A stretch of 64,000 nt of DNA from Nibrella viscosa. Lineage in GTDB: Bacteria; Bacteroidota; Bacteroidia; Cytophagales; Spirosomataceae. The DNA is taken from positions 682,001 through 746,000 of the forward strand of contig NZ_BAABHB010000002.1 in assembly GCF_039541875.1 (NCBI RefSeq). The letters run 5' to 3'. The notes under the pieces are model-generated. The model did not search any database. It saw nothing but the letters and a program-made list of their open reading frames with translations, and was not told the origin of the DNA. The translations under genes were made by a program, and so were the position numbers. Shown piece by piece: positions 16,115-24,987 of this stretch. Numbering within the stretch: the stretch's first letter is position 1; each line of letters begins with the position of its first letter.

Positions 16115-17437
16115 ATGACTGAAAAGGAAATTGCTGACCAGGAATTAGAACAGATCTTCTTTCTTTTTATGGATGCTTTCTTCCATCGGATCGATCATTC
16201 GATGGAAAAACTGGAAGCGATGTGCGATGAATTAATTACGGGGGTTGGCACCGGCAAAGATGAGAACATCATAAACCGCGACCAGTATCTTCAAATTCAT
16301 AAGAGAGACTTTGAACAAACACCTGAAGGTGCCGATTACCGAGTGCACTCTCTTCAGTGTCGGCGGATGGGCATTGTGGGGCTTATCGCAGCAGAAATTG
16401 CGATATTGGTTCCAATCGCGGATCAGGTAATTGAATTATTTACCCGATTGACGCTGATTGTTGAGCAGAAAAAAGCACAATGGCAAGCAGTGCATATGCA
16501 CGTATCGTTTCCTTCTTCAGACCAGGCTGAAGGCGAATCCTGGCCTCTGGATGCGATGAGAGCCCGCCAACGAGCCCTGGAGCAGCAGGTAACGGAACGA
16601 ACGGCTCAACTAAAAGAAAGGACTCTGAAACTGGAGGAGGCCCTGTATCAACTCAAAGCTACCCAGCAGCAACTCATCCAGAAAGAAAAACTAGCCAGCC
16701 TGGGCGAGCTCACCGCCGGCATCGCCCATGAGATTCAGAACCCGCTGAACTTCGTCAATAACCTCACCGAAGTGAGTCAGGAACTGGTAGGAGAGTTGAG
16801 GGAGGAAAAGAGGAAGGAGGAACGGGATGAGGACCTGGAGGAGGAACTGCTGACGGATCTGGAGGAAAGTCTGCAAAAGGTGAGCCACCACGGCAAGCGG
16901 GCCGACAGCATCGTCAAAGGCATGCTCCAGCACAGCCGCGCCGGCAGTGGCGAGAAGCAACCCACCGACCTCAACGCCCTGGCCGATGAATACCTGCGGC
17001 TGGCATACCACGGCCTCCGGGCCAAAGACCAGGATTTCACCGCCGATCTGCGGCTGCAGCTCGACCCCAACCTGCAACTAGTCAACATCGCTCCCCAAGA
17101 GATAGGGCGGGTGCTGCTCAACCTTTACAACAATGCCTTCTATGCTGTGCAGGAGAAGCACAAGCAGCAAACCGACTATCAGCCGCAGATCGAAGTCGCA
17201 ACGCATACCCGGAACGGCAAAGTGGCCCTGCGGGTGAAAGACAACGGCACGGGCATACCGGCGGAGATTCTGAACAAGATCTATCAGCCTTTCTTTACGA
17301 CCAAGCCCACAGGGCAGGGCACAGGATTGGGCCTCAGCCTGAGCTACGATATTGTGACCAAGGGGCATGGCGGGGAGATGCAGGTGCACACAACGGAGGG
17401 CGAGGGAACGGAGTTTATTGTTGAATTGCCGGCCTGA
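16115..17437 (+). CDS. Soluble histidine kinase with NTF2/SnoaL-like sensor
   Basis: 440 residues, no membrane helix. Residues about 1-145 look like a SnoaL_3/NTF2-like sensor (FFLFMDAFFHRID, then QWQAVHMHVSFPSSDQAEGE), followed by a coiled coil (ALEQQVTERTAQLKERTLKL), a DHp helix with the phospho-acceptor His205 in AGIAHEIQNPLNF, and a HATPase_c domain (N box NLYNNAFYAV, G boxes DNGTGIP and GQGTGLGLSLSYDIV). The kinase core from the QQQLIQKEKLASLGELTAG segment onward is a near copy of those in the next two genes. No receiver domain or partner regulator is adjacent. Confidence 0.88.
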   Translation: MTEKEIADQELEQIFFLFMDAFFHRIDHSMEKLEAMCDELITGVGTGKDENIINRDQYLQIHKRDFEQTPEGADYRVHSLQCRRMGIVGLIAAEIAILVPIADQVIELFTRLTLIVEQKKAQWQAVHMHVSFPSSDQAEGESWPLDAMRARQRALEQQVTERTAQLKERTLKLEEALYQLKATQQQLIQKEKLASLGELTAGIAHEIQNPLNFVNNLTEVSQELVGELREEKRKEERDEDLEEELLTDLEESLQKVSHHGKRADSIVKGMLQHSRAGSGEKQPTDLNALADEYLRLAYHGLRAKDQDFTADLRLQLDPNLQLVNIAPQEIGRVLLNLYNNAFYAVQEKHKQQTDYQPQIEVATHTRNGKVALRVKDNGTGIPAEILNKIYQPFFTTKPTGQGTGLGLSLSYDIVTKGHGGEMQVHTTEGEGTEFIVELPA

Positions 17438-17511
17438 TCGGCACCTCCAGTACGGTGCATTTAGGTGTATTGGTGGGTTCTATTATATTCATTTTCAGAT
17501 TCTTTTCTTAT

Positions 17512-17568
17512 CCTAACATTTTTCTAACGCTTGCTTTTAGGCTTGCGACTCTGTAGCGCTTACATTTG
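17512..17568 (+). promoter_or_regulatory. Promoter with CCTAACG-type operator (site 3)
   Basis: CCTAACA at 17512-17518 and TCTAACG at 17523-17529 (11-bp period, TTTT spacer), then exactly 31 nt to TACATTTG at 17561-17568, a TAnnTTTG box. It is slightly degenerate relative to sites 1 and 2 but keeps the spacing to the base. It lies 49 bp before the propeller sensor kinase and should drive it and the following TPR kinase. Confidence 0.7.
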
Positions 17569-17616
17569 GTTATAGTGCCTTGTAACTGATTCCTACACTC
17601 TAACTGGTCGCAAGTT

Positions 17617-20600
17617 ATGCGCTTCCTGATATTCTGGATTTGGTTAGCCTCAGTCGGGTTTTGCTTCGGACAGATACCTATTCTGTTCGATCAGCTGACT
17701 ACGGCCGATGGATTACCCGAAAACGCTGGGTATGCCATGTTGCAGGATCGTCAGGGGTTTGTCTGGCTGGCCACACGGGACGGGCTGGTCCGGTATGATG
17801 GGATCAATATGATCATTTACCGGAATAATCCCAATGACCCATTCAGTTACAAAGGACACTTTACCCATGCATTGAAGGAAGATAGCGCAGGGGATATCTG
17901 GATCGGTAGTGATCATGGCCTGACCCGTTTCGAACGGGCTACCGGGCGGTTTATCGATTGCTCACCTACCGGAAAAGATCGTTTTGCCAATAGCCGCCGG
18001 GTATTTACCGTTCATATAGACCAGTCCGGTAATATATGGATTGTAAGTAGTGGTCGTATTACTATAGAGAATTGGTTGAGTCTTACTATAGAGAATTGGT
18101 TGAGTCGGTATCAACCAAAAACAGGGCAGTGGACCCACTACCGCCATAACCCGGCTAACGCCTACAGTCTGGCTCATGACAATATTCAAAGTCATTTTGT
18201 CGGTACGGCTGGTCAGCAGATGGGCTTGTATGAAGACAGGGCAGGTCGTATCTGGGTGAGCACCCGACTGGGTGGATTGCCCGATCATGACGCCATTCTG
18301 CACCGCTACGATGCTAAAAACGACCGCTTCATCCGGGTCACACGTCCTGAAAATGATCCGGATGAGCTGGCTTTTCGGCGGGTCAACGTTCCTGTGGCAG
18401 ACCGTAGCGGCCTGCTGTGGGTCCCCACCCGGGGGCACGGTCTGTATCGGATCAATCCGGTAACGCTGGCTGTTGAACAACACTATCGGTATAAGCCAAA
18501 CCAGGCCAACAGCCTGTCGAGCGACTCCATCCGGGTATTGTATCAGGACCGGGCCGGCTACCTCTGGATAACAACCGCCAAAGGACTGGATCGTATGCAT
18601 CCGGACCGGCAGCAGATTACTCATTTTAGCCCCGGCACCATCAATCAAACAGCGCCTGCTGGTTGGCTCGGGATGCTTCCCCTGGGCGAATCTCCAACGG
18701 GTGAAGTCTGGTTCCAGAGATCGCCCACTCAGCTTAATTATTATCACCCCGGTGCGGCCAGATTTTACGCCTGTCCGTTAACAATTCGGAAAACCGGAGA
18801 AATTGCCGATGCCCGTTCCATACAGAGTTTCCTCATTGACCGAACCCAACTGCTCTGGGTGGGATCGTTCGGTAAAGGTATTTTTAAGCAAAGCCGGGTT
18901 ACCCATTTTGAGTCGATTCGTCACCAGCCTTATGTCACCAACAGCTTGCTGGACGATGAAGTCCATTATATCTATGAAGCACCGTCGGAACCCTCTGTCT
19001 GGTGGATTGGGACCCGAAAAGGACTTGATCGTTATGATCGAAGAACCGGCAGGTTTACTCACTATGTCCATGACCCTAACCAGCCGACATCCCTAACGCC
19101 GGGTATCGTTTTTGCTATCGTAGAAGACAGGAAGGGCAGACTTTGGGTAGGAACCGAAAATGGTTTATGTCTGCTCAACCGTCGTACAGGAGGATTCATC
19201 CGGTTCACCCATAGTCTGACTTCTGCCCAGGGGTTAAGTAACAACAGAATTCGCAGCCTGGCGGTAGACCGAAAAGGAAAACTCTGGGTCGGGACAGGTG
19301 AGGGGCTGAACGCCTTTGAGCCAGATACCGGCCAGTTTACCTGCTACGATAAAGCCGACACGACTTACCATCCTCAACTCTACAAGTATCTGTACCGGCT
19401 GGCTCTGCCTCAGAAACAGGTTGCCGCTATCCTGAGGCCCGGCAATCAGGTGAATGCACGGCAAACCTTTACCGTATCGGCCCCCACCCGGGTAGCCATT
19501 GTATCGATGGGCGAATTAGGACCCAAGACCCGGTATGATTTCGGTTGGATTGAAGATAGTCAGGGCCGTACTGTCTGGGAGCAGACCGATTCGGCAAGTC
19601 GTTATGCCGGAGGATACATGTATCAGCGTATTCAGGTGGCAACGCTTACCCTGCCGGCCGGAAACTACCGGCTGCGCTACCAAAGTGATGGAGCCGATGC
19701 GTACCGGCACTGGCGATTTCCTGCTCCGACTTATCCGGAGTGGTGGGGTATCCGGGTGCTGGGCATTAATCAGGCAGAAGGGGATTCGCTAAACAAGCTG
19801 GTCCGGCGAAAAGAGTTCAATGGCCTGACTTCACCCGTCATTTCGGTTATGGGAGGCATACTGGAAGACGCTAAGGGGAAGGTTTGGGTTGGAACCGTAG
19901 AAGGAGTGAGCCGTCTGGACCCGGCTACCAGCCAATTTACCCATTACGCTGACCCAACCAACGGCCTGTCACTGGTATGTGGCATAACTGAAGATAGTAA
20001 GCAGCGGTTGTGGATAGCCGATTATCTGAACGGCTTATTCCAGTTCGACCTACAGAAGGGTACGTTCAGGCGGTACACTACCGCCGATGGCCTGCCGGTT
20101 AACAGTGTGGGTAGCATTCTGGAAGACTCTCAGGGCTTACTCTGGCTCAGTACCTTCAATGGCCTGTGCCGCTTTAATCCGGCTACCAACCGCCTTCAGC
20201 ACTATTCGGCTCAGTTTGGGTTGGCCGGTAACATATTTCGGGCCAGGGCTATCAAAGCCACTAATGGGCAGTTGGTCTTCGGCGGAGAACACGGCCTCAG
20301 TATTCTGAACCCGGCCCATATGGTTTCTGACACATTCCCACCTAAAGTGGTACTGACGGATCTGGCTATCTTCGGCCAGAAAGCGGCTATTGGCCCCGAA
20401 GCTCCCTTGTCGGCCGACATCTCTCTGGCGACGCAGATCCGGCTGGCTCATGATCAGAATGAGGTTACTTTCTTTTTTGCGGCTCCCCACTTTACCCGCT
20501 CCCCCGAAGTTACCTATGCCTATCGGCTGGAGAATTATGACAAAGACTGGATTCAGGCGGGTACTATGCGGCAGGCCCGCTACACGGCTCTGTCGCCCGG

Positions 20601-21726
20601 CACCTACACCTTCCGGGTGAAGGCGGCCAATGCCGATGGAATATGGAGTCGGGAGGAGACGTCGATTAAGCTGAAAATAGCGCCCCCCTGGTGGCAGACC
20701 TGGTGGGCGTATCTGCTTTACGGGTTGCTGACCATTGGTGCGCTCCGGGGCTACATTTTGTACCGATCACGCACTCTGCGCCGGCAAAACCGCCTGCTGG
20801 AAGAGAAAGTGGCACTCAGAACGCAGCAAATTCAGAAGCAGAAAGCGGAAATTGTGGCCCAGAAAGAAGAAATTGAAACCCAGCGCGACAATCTGGAACA
20901 GACGCTCAGCGAACTGCAAACCACCCAACAGCAGCTCATCCAGAAGGAAAAGCTCGCCAGCCTGGGTGAACTCACCGCCGGCATTGCCCACGAGATCCAG
21001 AATCCGCTGAACTTTGTCAATAACCTCACCGAAGTGAGTCAGGAACTGGTGGAGGAGTTGAGGGAGGAGAGAAAGAAAGCAGATAGGGATGAAGACCTGG
21101 AAGAGGAGCTGCTGACGGATCTGGAGGAAAGTCTGCAAAAGGTGAGCCACCACGGCAAACGAGCCGACAGCATCGTCAAAGGTATGCTCCAGCACAGCCG
21201 CGCCGGCAGTGGCGAGAAGCAGCCCACCGACCTCAACGCCCTGGCCGATGAGTACCTGCGGCTGGCCTACAGCGGCCTGCGGGCCAAAGACCAGAACTTC
21301 ACTGCCGATCTGCGGCTGAAGCTCGACCCCAACCTGCAACGGGTCAACATCGCTCCCCAGGAGATAGGTCGTGTCTTGCTCAATCTCTACAACAACGCCT
21401 TCTATGCTGTGCAGGAAAAGGCGAAGACGACGGCTAAGGGATACCAACCCCAGATCGAAGTCACTACGCATACCCAAAACGGAAAGGTAGAACTACGGGT
21501 GCGGGACAACGGCACGGGTATACCCAAAGAGCTATTGAACAAGATTTACCAGCCGTTTTTTACCACCAAGCCCACGGGGCAGGGCACGGGTTTGGGGTTA
21601 AGCCTGAGCTATGATATTGTGACCAAGGGGCATGGTGGGGAGATGCAGGTGCAGACAAAAGAGGGGGAGGGGACGGAGTTTAGGGTGGTGCTGCCTGTAC
21701 AAATAAAAGAGAGAGAAGCTAATTGA
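17617..21726 (+). CDS. Propeller sensor histidine kinase with an inserted beta domain
   Basis: 1369 residues: a signal peptide (FLIFWIWLASVGFCFG), two-component-regulator propeller repeats (many LWVGT..GL.R and DSAGDIWIGS patterns) to about 960, a Y_Y_Y domain (YAYRLENYDKDW...LSPGTYTFRVKA), a membrane helix (WWAYLLYGLLTIGALRGYIL), a coiled coil, DHp with His1125 in AGIAHEIQ, and a HATPase_c domain. A beta-rich domain (about 600-715, ending YRLRYQSDGADAYRHWRF and EWWGI) interrupts the propeller. Unlike classic hybrid systems of this layout, it has no receiver or AraC domain. An 8-residue tandem duplication is present near residue 150. Confidence 0.9.
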   Translation: MRFLIFWIWLASVGFCFGQIPILFDQLTTADGLPENAGYAMLQDRQGFVWLATRDGLVRYDGINMIIYRNNPNDPFSYKGHFTHALKEDSAGDIWIGSDHGLTRFERATGRFIDCSPTGKDRFANSRRVFTVHIDQSGNIWIVSSGRITIENWLSLTIENWLSRYQPKTGQWTHYRHNPANAYSLAHDNIQSHFVGTAGQQMGLYEDRAGRIWVSTRLGGLPDHDAILHRYDAKNDRFIRVTRPENDPDELAFRRVNVPVADRSGLLWVPTRGHGLYRINPVTLAVEQHYRYKPNQANSLSSDSIRVLYQDRAGYLWITTAKGLDRMHPDRQQITHFSPGTINQTAPAGWLGMLPLGESPTGEVWFQRSPTQLNYYHPGAARFYACPLTIRKTGEIADARSIQSFLIDRTQLLWVGSFGKGIFKQSRVTHFESIRHQPYVTNSLLDDEVHYIYEAPSEPSVWWIGTRKGLDRYDRRTGRFTHYVHDPNQPTSLTPGIVFAIVEDRKGRLWVGTENGLCLLNRRTGGFIRFTHSLTSAQGLSNNRIRSLAVDRKGKLWVGTGEGLNAFEPDTGQFTCYDKADTTYHPQLYKYLYRLALPQKQVAAILRPGNQVNARQTFTVSAPTRVAIVSMGELGPKTRYDFGWIEDSQGRTVWEQTDSASRYAGGYMYQRIQVATLTLPAGNYRLRYQSDGADAYRHWRFPAPTYPEWWGIRVLGINQAEGDSLNKLVRRKEFNGLTSPVISVMGGILEDAKGKVWVGTVEGVSRLDPATSQFTHYADPTNGLSLVCGITEDSKQRLWIADYLNGLFQFDLQKGTFRRYTTADGLPVNSVGSILEDSQGLLWLSTFNGLCRFNPATNRLQHYSAQFGLAGNIFRARAIKATNGQLVFGGEHGLSILNPAHMVSDTFPPKVVLTDLAIFGQKAAIGPEAPLSADISLATQIRLAHDQNEVTFFFAAPHFTRSPEVTYAYRLENYDKDWIQAGTMRQARYTALSPGTYTFRVKAANADGIWSREETSIKLKIAPPWWQTWWAYLLYGLLTIGALRGYILYRSRTLRRQNRLLEEKVALRTQQIQKQKAEIVAQKEEIETQRDNLEQTLSELQTTQQQLIQKEKLASLGELTAGIAHEIQNPLNFVNNLTEVSQELVEELREERKKADRDEDLEEELLTDLEESLQKVSHHGKRADSIVKGMLQHSRAGSGEKQPTDLNALADEYLRLAYSGLRAKDQNFTADLRLKLDPNLQRVNIAPQEIGRVLLNLYNNAFYAVQEKAKTTAKGYQPQIEVTTHTQNGKVELRVRDNGTGIPKELLNKIYQPFFTTKPTGQGTGLGLSLSYDIVTKGHGGEMQVQTKEGEGTEFRVVLPVQIKEREAN
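18060..18107 (+). repeat. In-frame 24-bp tandem duplication
   Basis: Two consecutive 24-bp units (18060-18083 and 18084-18107) differ only in the last base and encode ITIENWLSL followed by TIENWLSR inside the propeller. The duplication keeps the frame, so it lengthens one blade loop by eight residues. The near-identity of the units implies a recent event. Confidence 0.85.
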
Positions 21727-21773
21727 GTGCAAACATCATTCCGGGGACGGGTACACCCCATATGGCCAACTGT

Positions 21774-23798
21774 ATGAAGAAGAACCTATTTTGGCTGCTG
21801 CTTTTTCTGACTCCATTGGTGATGACGGCGCAGTCTTTAACCAACCGGATTGACAGCCTCAGACGAGCATCCGGCACCCCTATGCACGATACCGTCCGGG
21901 TCCAACTCTTGGATAATTTGAGTGGGGTCTACACTAGCCGTAATCTGGATTCTGCCATTTGGTATGCCCGGGAAGGTGTACGCCTGGCAGAAAAACTAAA
22001 CTACGCCAAAGGGAAGCTATACACGCAGAATACCTTAGCCTTTGCTCTAGCCGAAAGGGACCTGCCTGAAAGTATGCGGTTGTATATAAGCGCCTTAGCG
22101 ATGGCGTTGGAAGAAAAAGATTATAATGCCGTGGCCGGTATATATTACGGTATGGGGGTTTTACAGTTTTACCTGGCGAATTACCCACAGGCAATTGTTC
22201 TGTTTAAAAAGTCCATACGTATTGCCTTAGAAAATCGGGGTAAACTTACAGCCGGTAATACATCAGCAATGCTTGCCTTTGCGTACGCCAGTATGAACCA
22301 ATCGGATTCGGCCTGCTACTATATGGCCGCATCGGAACGGGAGTGGCCTGAGGGAATAACTACGGCATTTCACGCTTACTTTAAAGGGCAGACCGAAGCA
22401 GGAGTTGATCCGAATGTGGGCAAATACTATTTCAAAGAAGGCATAGCAAGGTTTAAAAACATTCAGGACTTAAGAGGTCTTAGTCTGGCCTACCACCGCC
22501 TAAGTGAGCTGTACCTGCAACAAAACCAGCTGGATTCCTGCATCTACGCGGCCCGGCAGGGCTTACAGGCCGCCCAGGAGGTTAGGCTGTTGCGAACTAT
22601 TCTACACAACAGTAGGCTACTGGTCAACGCCTTTAAACAGCTAAACCAAACCGATAGCGCTTACAAATACCAGAACATCATGGTAGCGGCCAGGGACAGT
22701 CTGTTTAGCCAGGAAAAAATTAACCAGCTACAGTCTACCCTGCTGGAAGAGGAGCAGCGTACCAAAAAGCTGGAGGAAGAAAAGCTTCGCTTAGAAAGCC
22801 GGACCAAGATTTATGGCTTGCTGGCGTTGGCAACCTTTCTGCTGCTTCTGGCGGGTATTTTCTACCGCAATACCCGTCAGAAGCAAAAAGCCAACCGTCA
22901 GTTACAGGTGCTAAATGAAGAGATAACCCAGCAGAAAGAAGAGATTGAAACCCAACGTGACCACCTGGAACAGACGCTTACCGAGCTAAAAGCTACCCAG
23001 CAGCAGCTCATCCAGAAAGAAAAACTAGCCAGCCTGGGCGAGCTCACCGCCGGCATCGCCCACGAGATCCAGAACCCGCTCAACTTCGTCAATAACCTCA
23101 CTGAAGTAAGTCAGGAACTGGTAGAGGAGTTGAAAGAGGAAGAAGACAAACCGAATCCCGACCCGGCCCTTCGGAAAGAATTGCTGACTGATTTAGAGGA
23201 GAGTCTGCAAAAAGTACATCACCACGGTAAACGGGCCGACAGCATCGTCAAAGGCATGCTCCAGCACTCCCGCGCAGGCAGTGGCGAAAAACAGCCCACC
23301 GACCTCAATGCCCTGGCCGACGAGTACCTGCGGCTGGCCTACAGCGGTCTGCGGGCCAAAGACCAGGACTTCACCGCCGATCTGCGGCTGAAGCTCGACC
23401 CCAACCTGCAACCGGTCGACATTGCTCCGCAGGAGATCGGCCGGGTGCTGCTCAATCTCTACAACAACGCCTTCTACGCCGTTCAGCAGCGGGCGAAGGC
23501 GGGAAAGTCAGGGGAGTATCAGCCCCAGATTGAGGTGACGACGCAGGCGGCAAACGGAAAGGTAGAACTACGGGTGTGGGACAACGGCACGGGTATACCG
23601 GCCGAGATCCTCAACAAGATTTATCAGCCCTTCTTTACTACCAAGCCCACGGGGCAGGGCACGGGGTTGGGGTTGAGCCTGAGCTATGATATTGTGACCA
23701 AGGGGCATGGCGGGGAGATGCTTGTAGCGTCGACAGAGGGGGAGGGAACAGAGTTCAGAATTACGCTGGGATACGTAACCGAAACTGGTGCGTATTAA
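21774..23798 (+). CDS. TPR histidine kinase
   Basis: 674 residues from ATG 21774, directly before a good signal peptide (KKNLFWLLLFLTPLVMTAQS). In-frame starts at 21723 (TTG, overlapping the upstream stop) and 21762 are less likely. TPR helices span about 40-300, then a coiled coil (KINQLQSTLLEEEQRTKKLE), a membrane helix (IYGLLALATFLLLLAGIFY), a second coiled coil, DHp with His430 and a HATPase_c domain. It is a periplasmic-sensing kinase transcribed right after the propeller kinase. Its catalytic core closely copies the two upstream kinases, so shared or cross-talking regulators are plausible. No response regulator is nearby. Confidence 0.88.
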   Translation: MKKNLFWLLLFLTPLVMTAQSLTNRIDSLRRASGTPMHDTVRVQLLDNLSGVYTSRNLDSAIWYAREGVRLAEKLNYAKGKLYTQNTLAFALAERDLPESMRLYISALAMALEEKDYNAVAGIYYGMGVLQFYLANYPQAIVLFKKSIRIALENRGKLTAGNTSAMLAFAYASMNQSDSACYYMAASEREWPEGITTAFHAYFKGQTEAGVDPNVGKYYFKEGIARFKNIQDLRGLSLAYHRLSELYLQQNQLDSCIYAARQGLQAAQEVRLLRTILHNSRLLVNAFKQLNQTDSAYKYQNIMVAARDSLFSQEKINQLQSTLLEEEQRTKKLEEEKLRLESRTKIYGLLALATFLLLLAGIFYRNTRQKQKANRQLQVLNEEITQQKEEIETQRDHLEQTLTELKATQQQLIQKEKLASLGELTAGIAHEIQNPLNFVNNLTEVSQELVEELKEEEDKPNPDPALRKELLTDLEESLQKVHHHGKRADSIVKGMLQHSRAGSGEKQPTDLNALADEYLRLAYSGLRAKDQDFTADLRLKLDPNLQPVDIAPQEIGRVLLNLYNNAFYAVQQRAKAGKSGEYQPQIEVTTQAANGKVELRVWDNGTGIPAEILNKIYQPFFTTKPTGQGTGLGLSLSYDIVTKGHGGEMLVASTEGEGTEFRITLGYVTETGAY

Positions 23799-24036
23799 CA
23801 CAGAGTATTGTTTAGCAGCGTACCCGAATGGCAGAAAAGCATTCTTTAAAAGCAGTCACTTAGCAGGAGCGTAGACTTAGCAATCGGGAGGTTGACCGCT
23901 TACTAAAAACTTCTGGTTATCAGTATGCTTAGCTTTTGATGTGGCTATATTTAACGACAGGCCGCTACCGTCCCTGTGCCACTACTCCACACCGCCGGTT
24001 ACCTATTCCTCTGTCACCTTTTAACCAATCCTCTAT

Positions 24037-24888
24037 ATGAATGCACGTCTCTTTTTTCGCGCTGGATGGGCTCTTGCTCTGAGCCTGATGCTGATTACAC
24101 GTAGCTACGGGCAGCAACCTGCTCCGCAACGGCAATACTCGGAAGTGATGTATCACAAGATTAAGCCAGGGCATACCCTGGAGGAGGCCCTGGCCATTGA
24201 AAAGGAATGGAAGAAAATTCACCAGGTGCAGCTCGACAACGGACATATCTCCGGCTGGTTTGTAATATCCAAATACCTGAGTTCAAATCCTGACCGACAG
24301 GCGTACGATTACGTTACCATCAAAAACTTTACGGATTTTGCTGTTTTTGGGAACAGCTACCCGGAGAGTCATCTGGAGAAAACCTTCGGAAGTACCACCA
24401 AAGACAAATGGGCCGATCTGCTCAAACGGACCGGCGAGGTGCAGGAGGGTATTAAAGTTGAAATCTGGGAAGGCGTCGACGCGGTCTGGAACGAGAAACA
24501 ACTCTCCCCCGATAAATCGCCGATCTGGGTAATTGACCTGATGCGGGTGAAAGACGGCAAAGACGCTGAGTATGTGGCGATGGAAAAAGACATGAAAAAG
24601 CTGCACCAGGAGCGCATAAAGATGAATAACATTACCGGCTGGAATCTGGCCGCCCTGAAGTATCCGGGGGGCAGCGAAAACGGCTATAATTACGCGACGG
24701 TAAACTATTTTGGGAATGCGAAGGAAATGGGTGATACCCGCTACGGCGAAGCGTTCCAGAAAGTAATGGCTGGTCAGGATGTCAATAAGCTCGTCAGCCG
24801 GATTTACCAGACCCGTGACCTGGTGCGCCAGGAGATTTACATTCTGCGGGAATTTGCGGTGAAGCAGCCCGCTTTAGCGGCCAAATAG
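24037..24888 (+). CDS. Exported protein of unknown function, paralogue A
   Basis: 283 residues with a signal peptide (GWALALSLMLITRSYG-QQ). Two similar halves can be seen: YSEVMYHKIKPGHTLEEALAIEKEWKKIH...GWFV and WVIDLMRVKDGKDAEYVAMEKDMKKLHQERI...GWNL. Each resembles a ferredoxin-like dimeric alpha/beta-barrel (NIPSNAP/EthD-like) unit, which is an inference from pattern only. The motif KVEIWEGVDAVW joins the halves and is conserved in the paralogue at 31209-32030. The preceding 238-bp gap shows no clear promoter. The function is unknown; the next gene is the PQQ dehydrogenase. Confidence 0.65.
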   Translation: MNARLFFRAGWALALSLMLITRSYGQQPAPQRQYSEVMYHKIKPGHTLEEALAIEKEWKKIHQVQLDNGHISGWFVISKYLSSNPDRQAYDYVTIKNFTDFAVFGNSYPESHLEKTFGSTTKDKWADLLKRTGEVQEGIKVEIWEGVDAVWNEKQLSPDKSPIWVIDLMRVKDGKDAEYVAMEKDMKKLHQERIKMNNITGWNLAALKYPGGSENGYNYATVNYFGNAKEMGDTRYGEAFQKVMAGQDVNKLVSRIYQTRDLVRQEIYILREFAVKQPALAAK

Positions 24889-24987
24889 GGCTTGTACGAA
24901 GGGATACGCTCGGGAAGATTAGATTGATCCGGGCGTATTCTTTTCCGTTCTACACGCCTGAATCCGTACCAACCCACCAGCCTGCCA

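Noticed and set aside
20767..21477. Antisense frames opposite the kinase cores at 16.7-17.1, 20.8-21.5 and 23.2-23.8 kb
   Set aside because: They recur only because the kinase cores themselves are near copies. Their apparent conservation reflects the sense strand.
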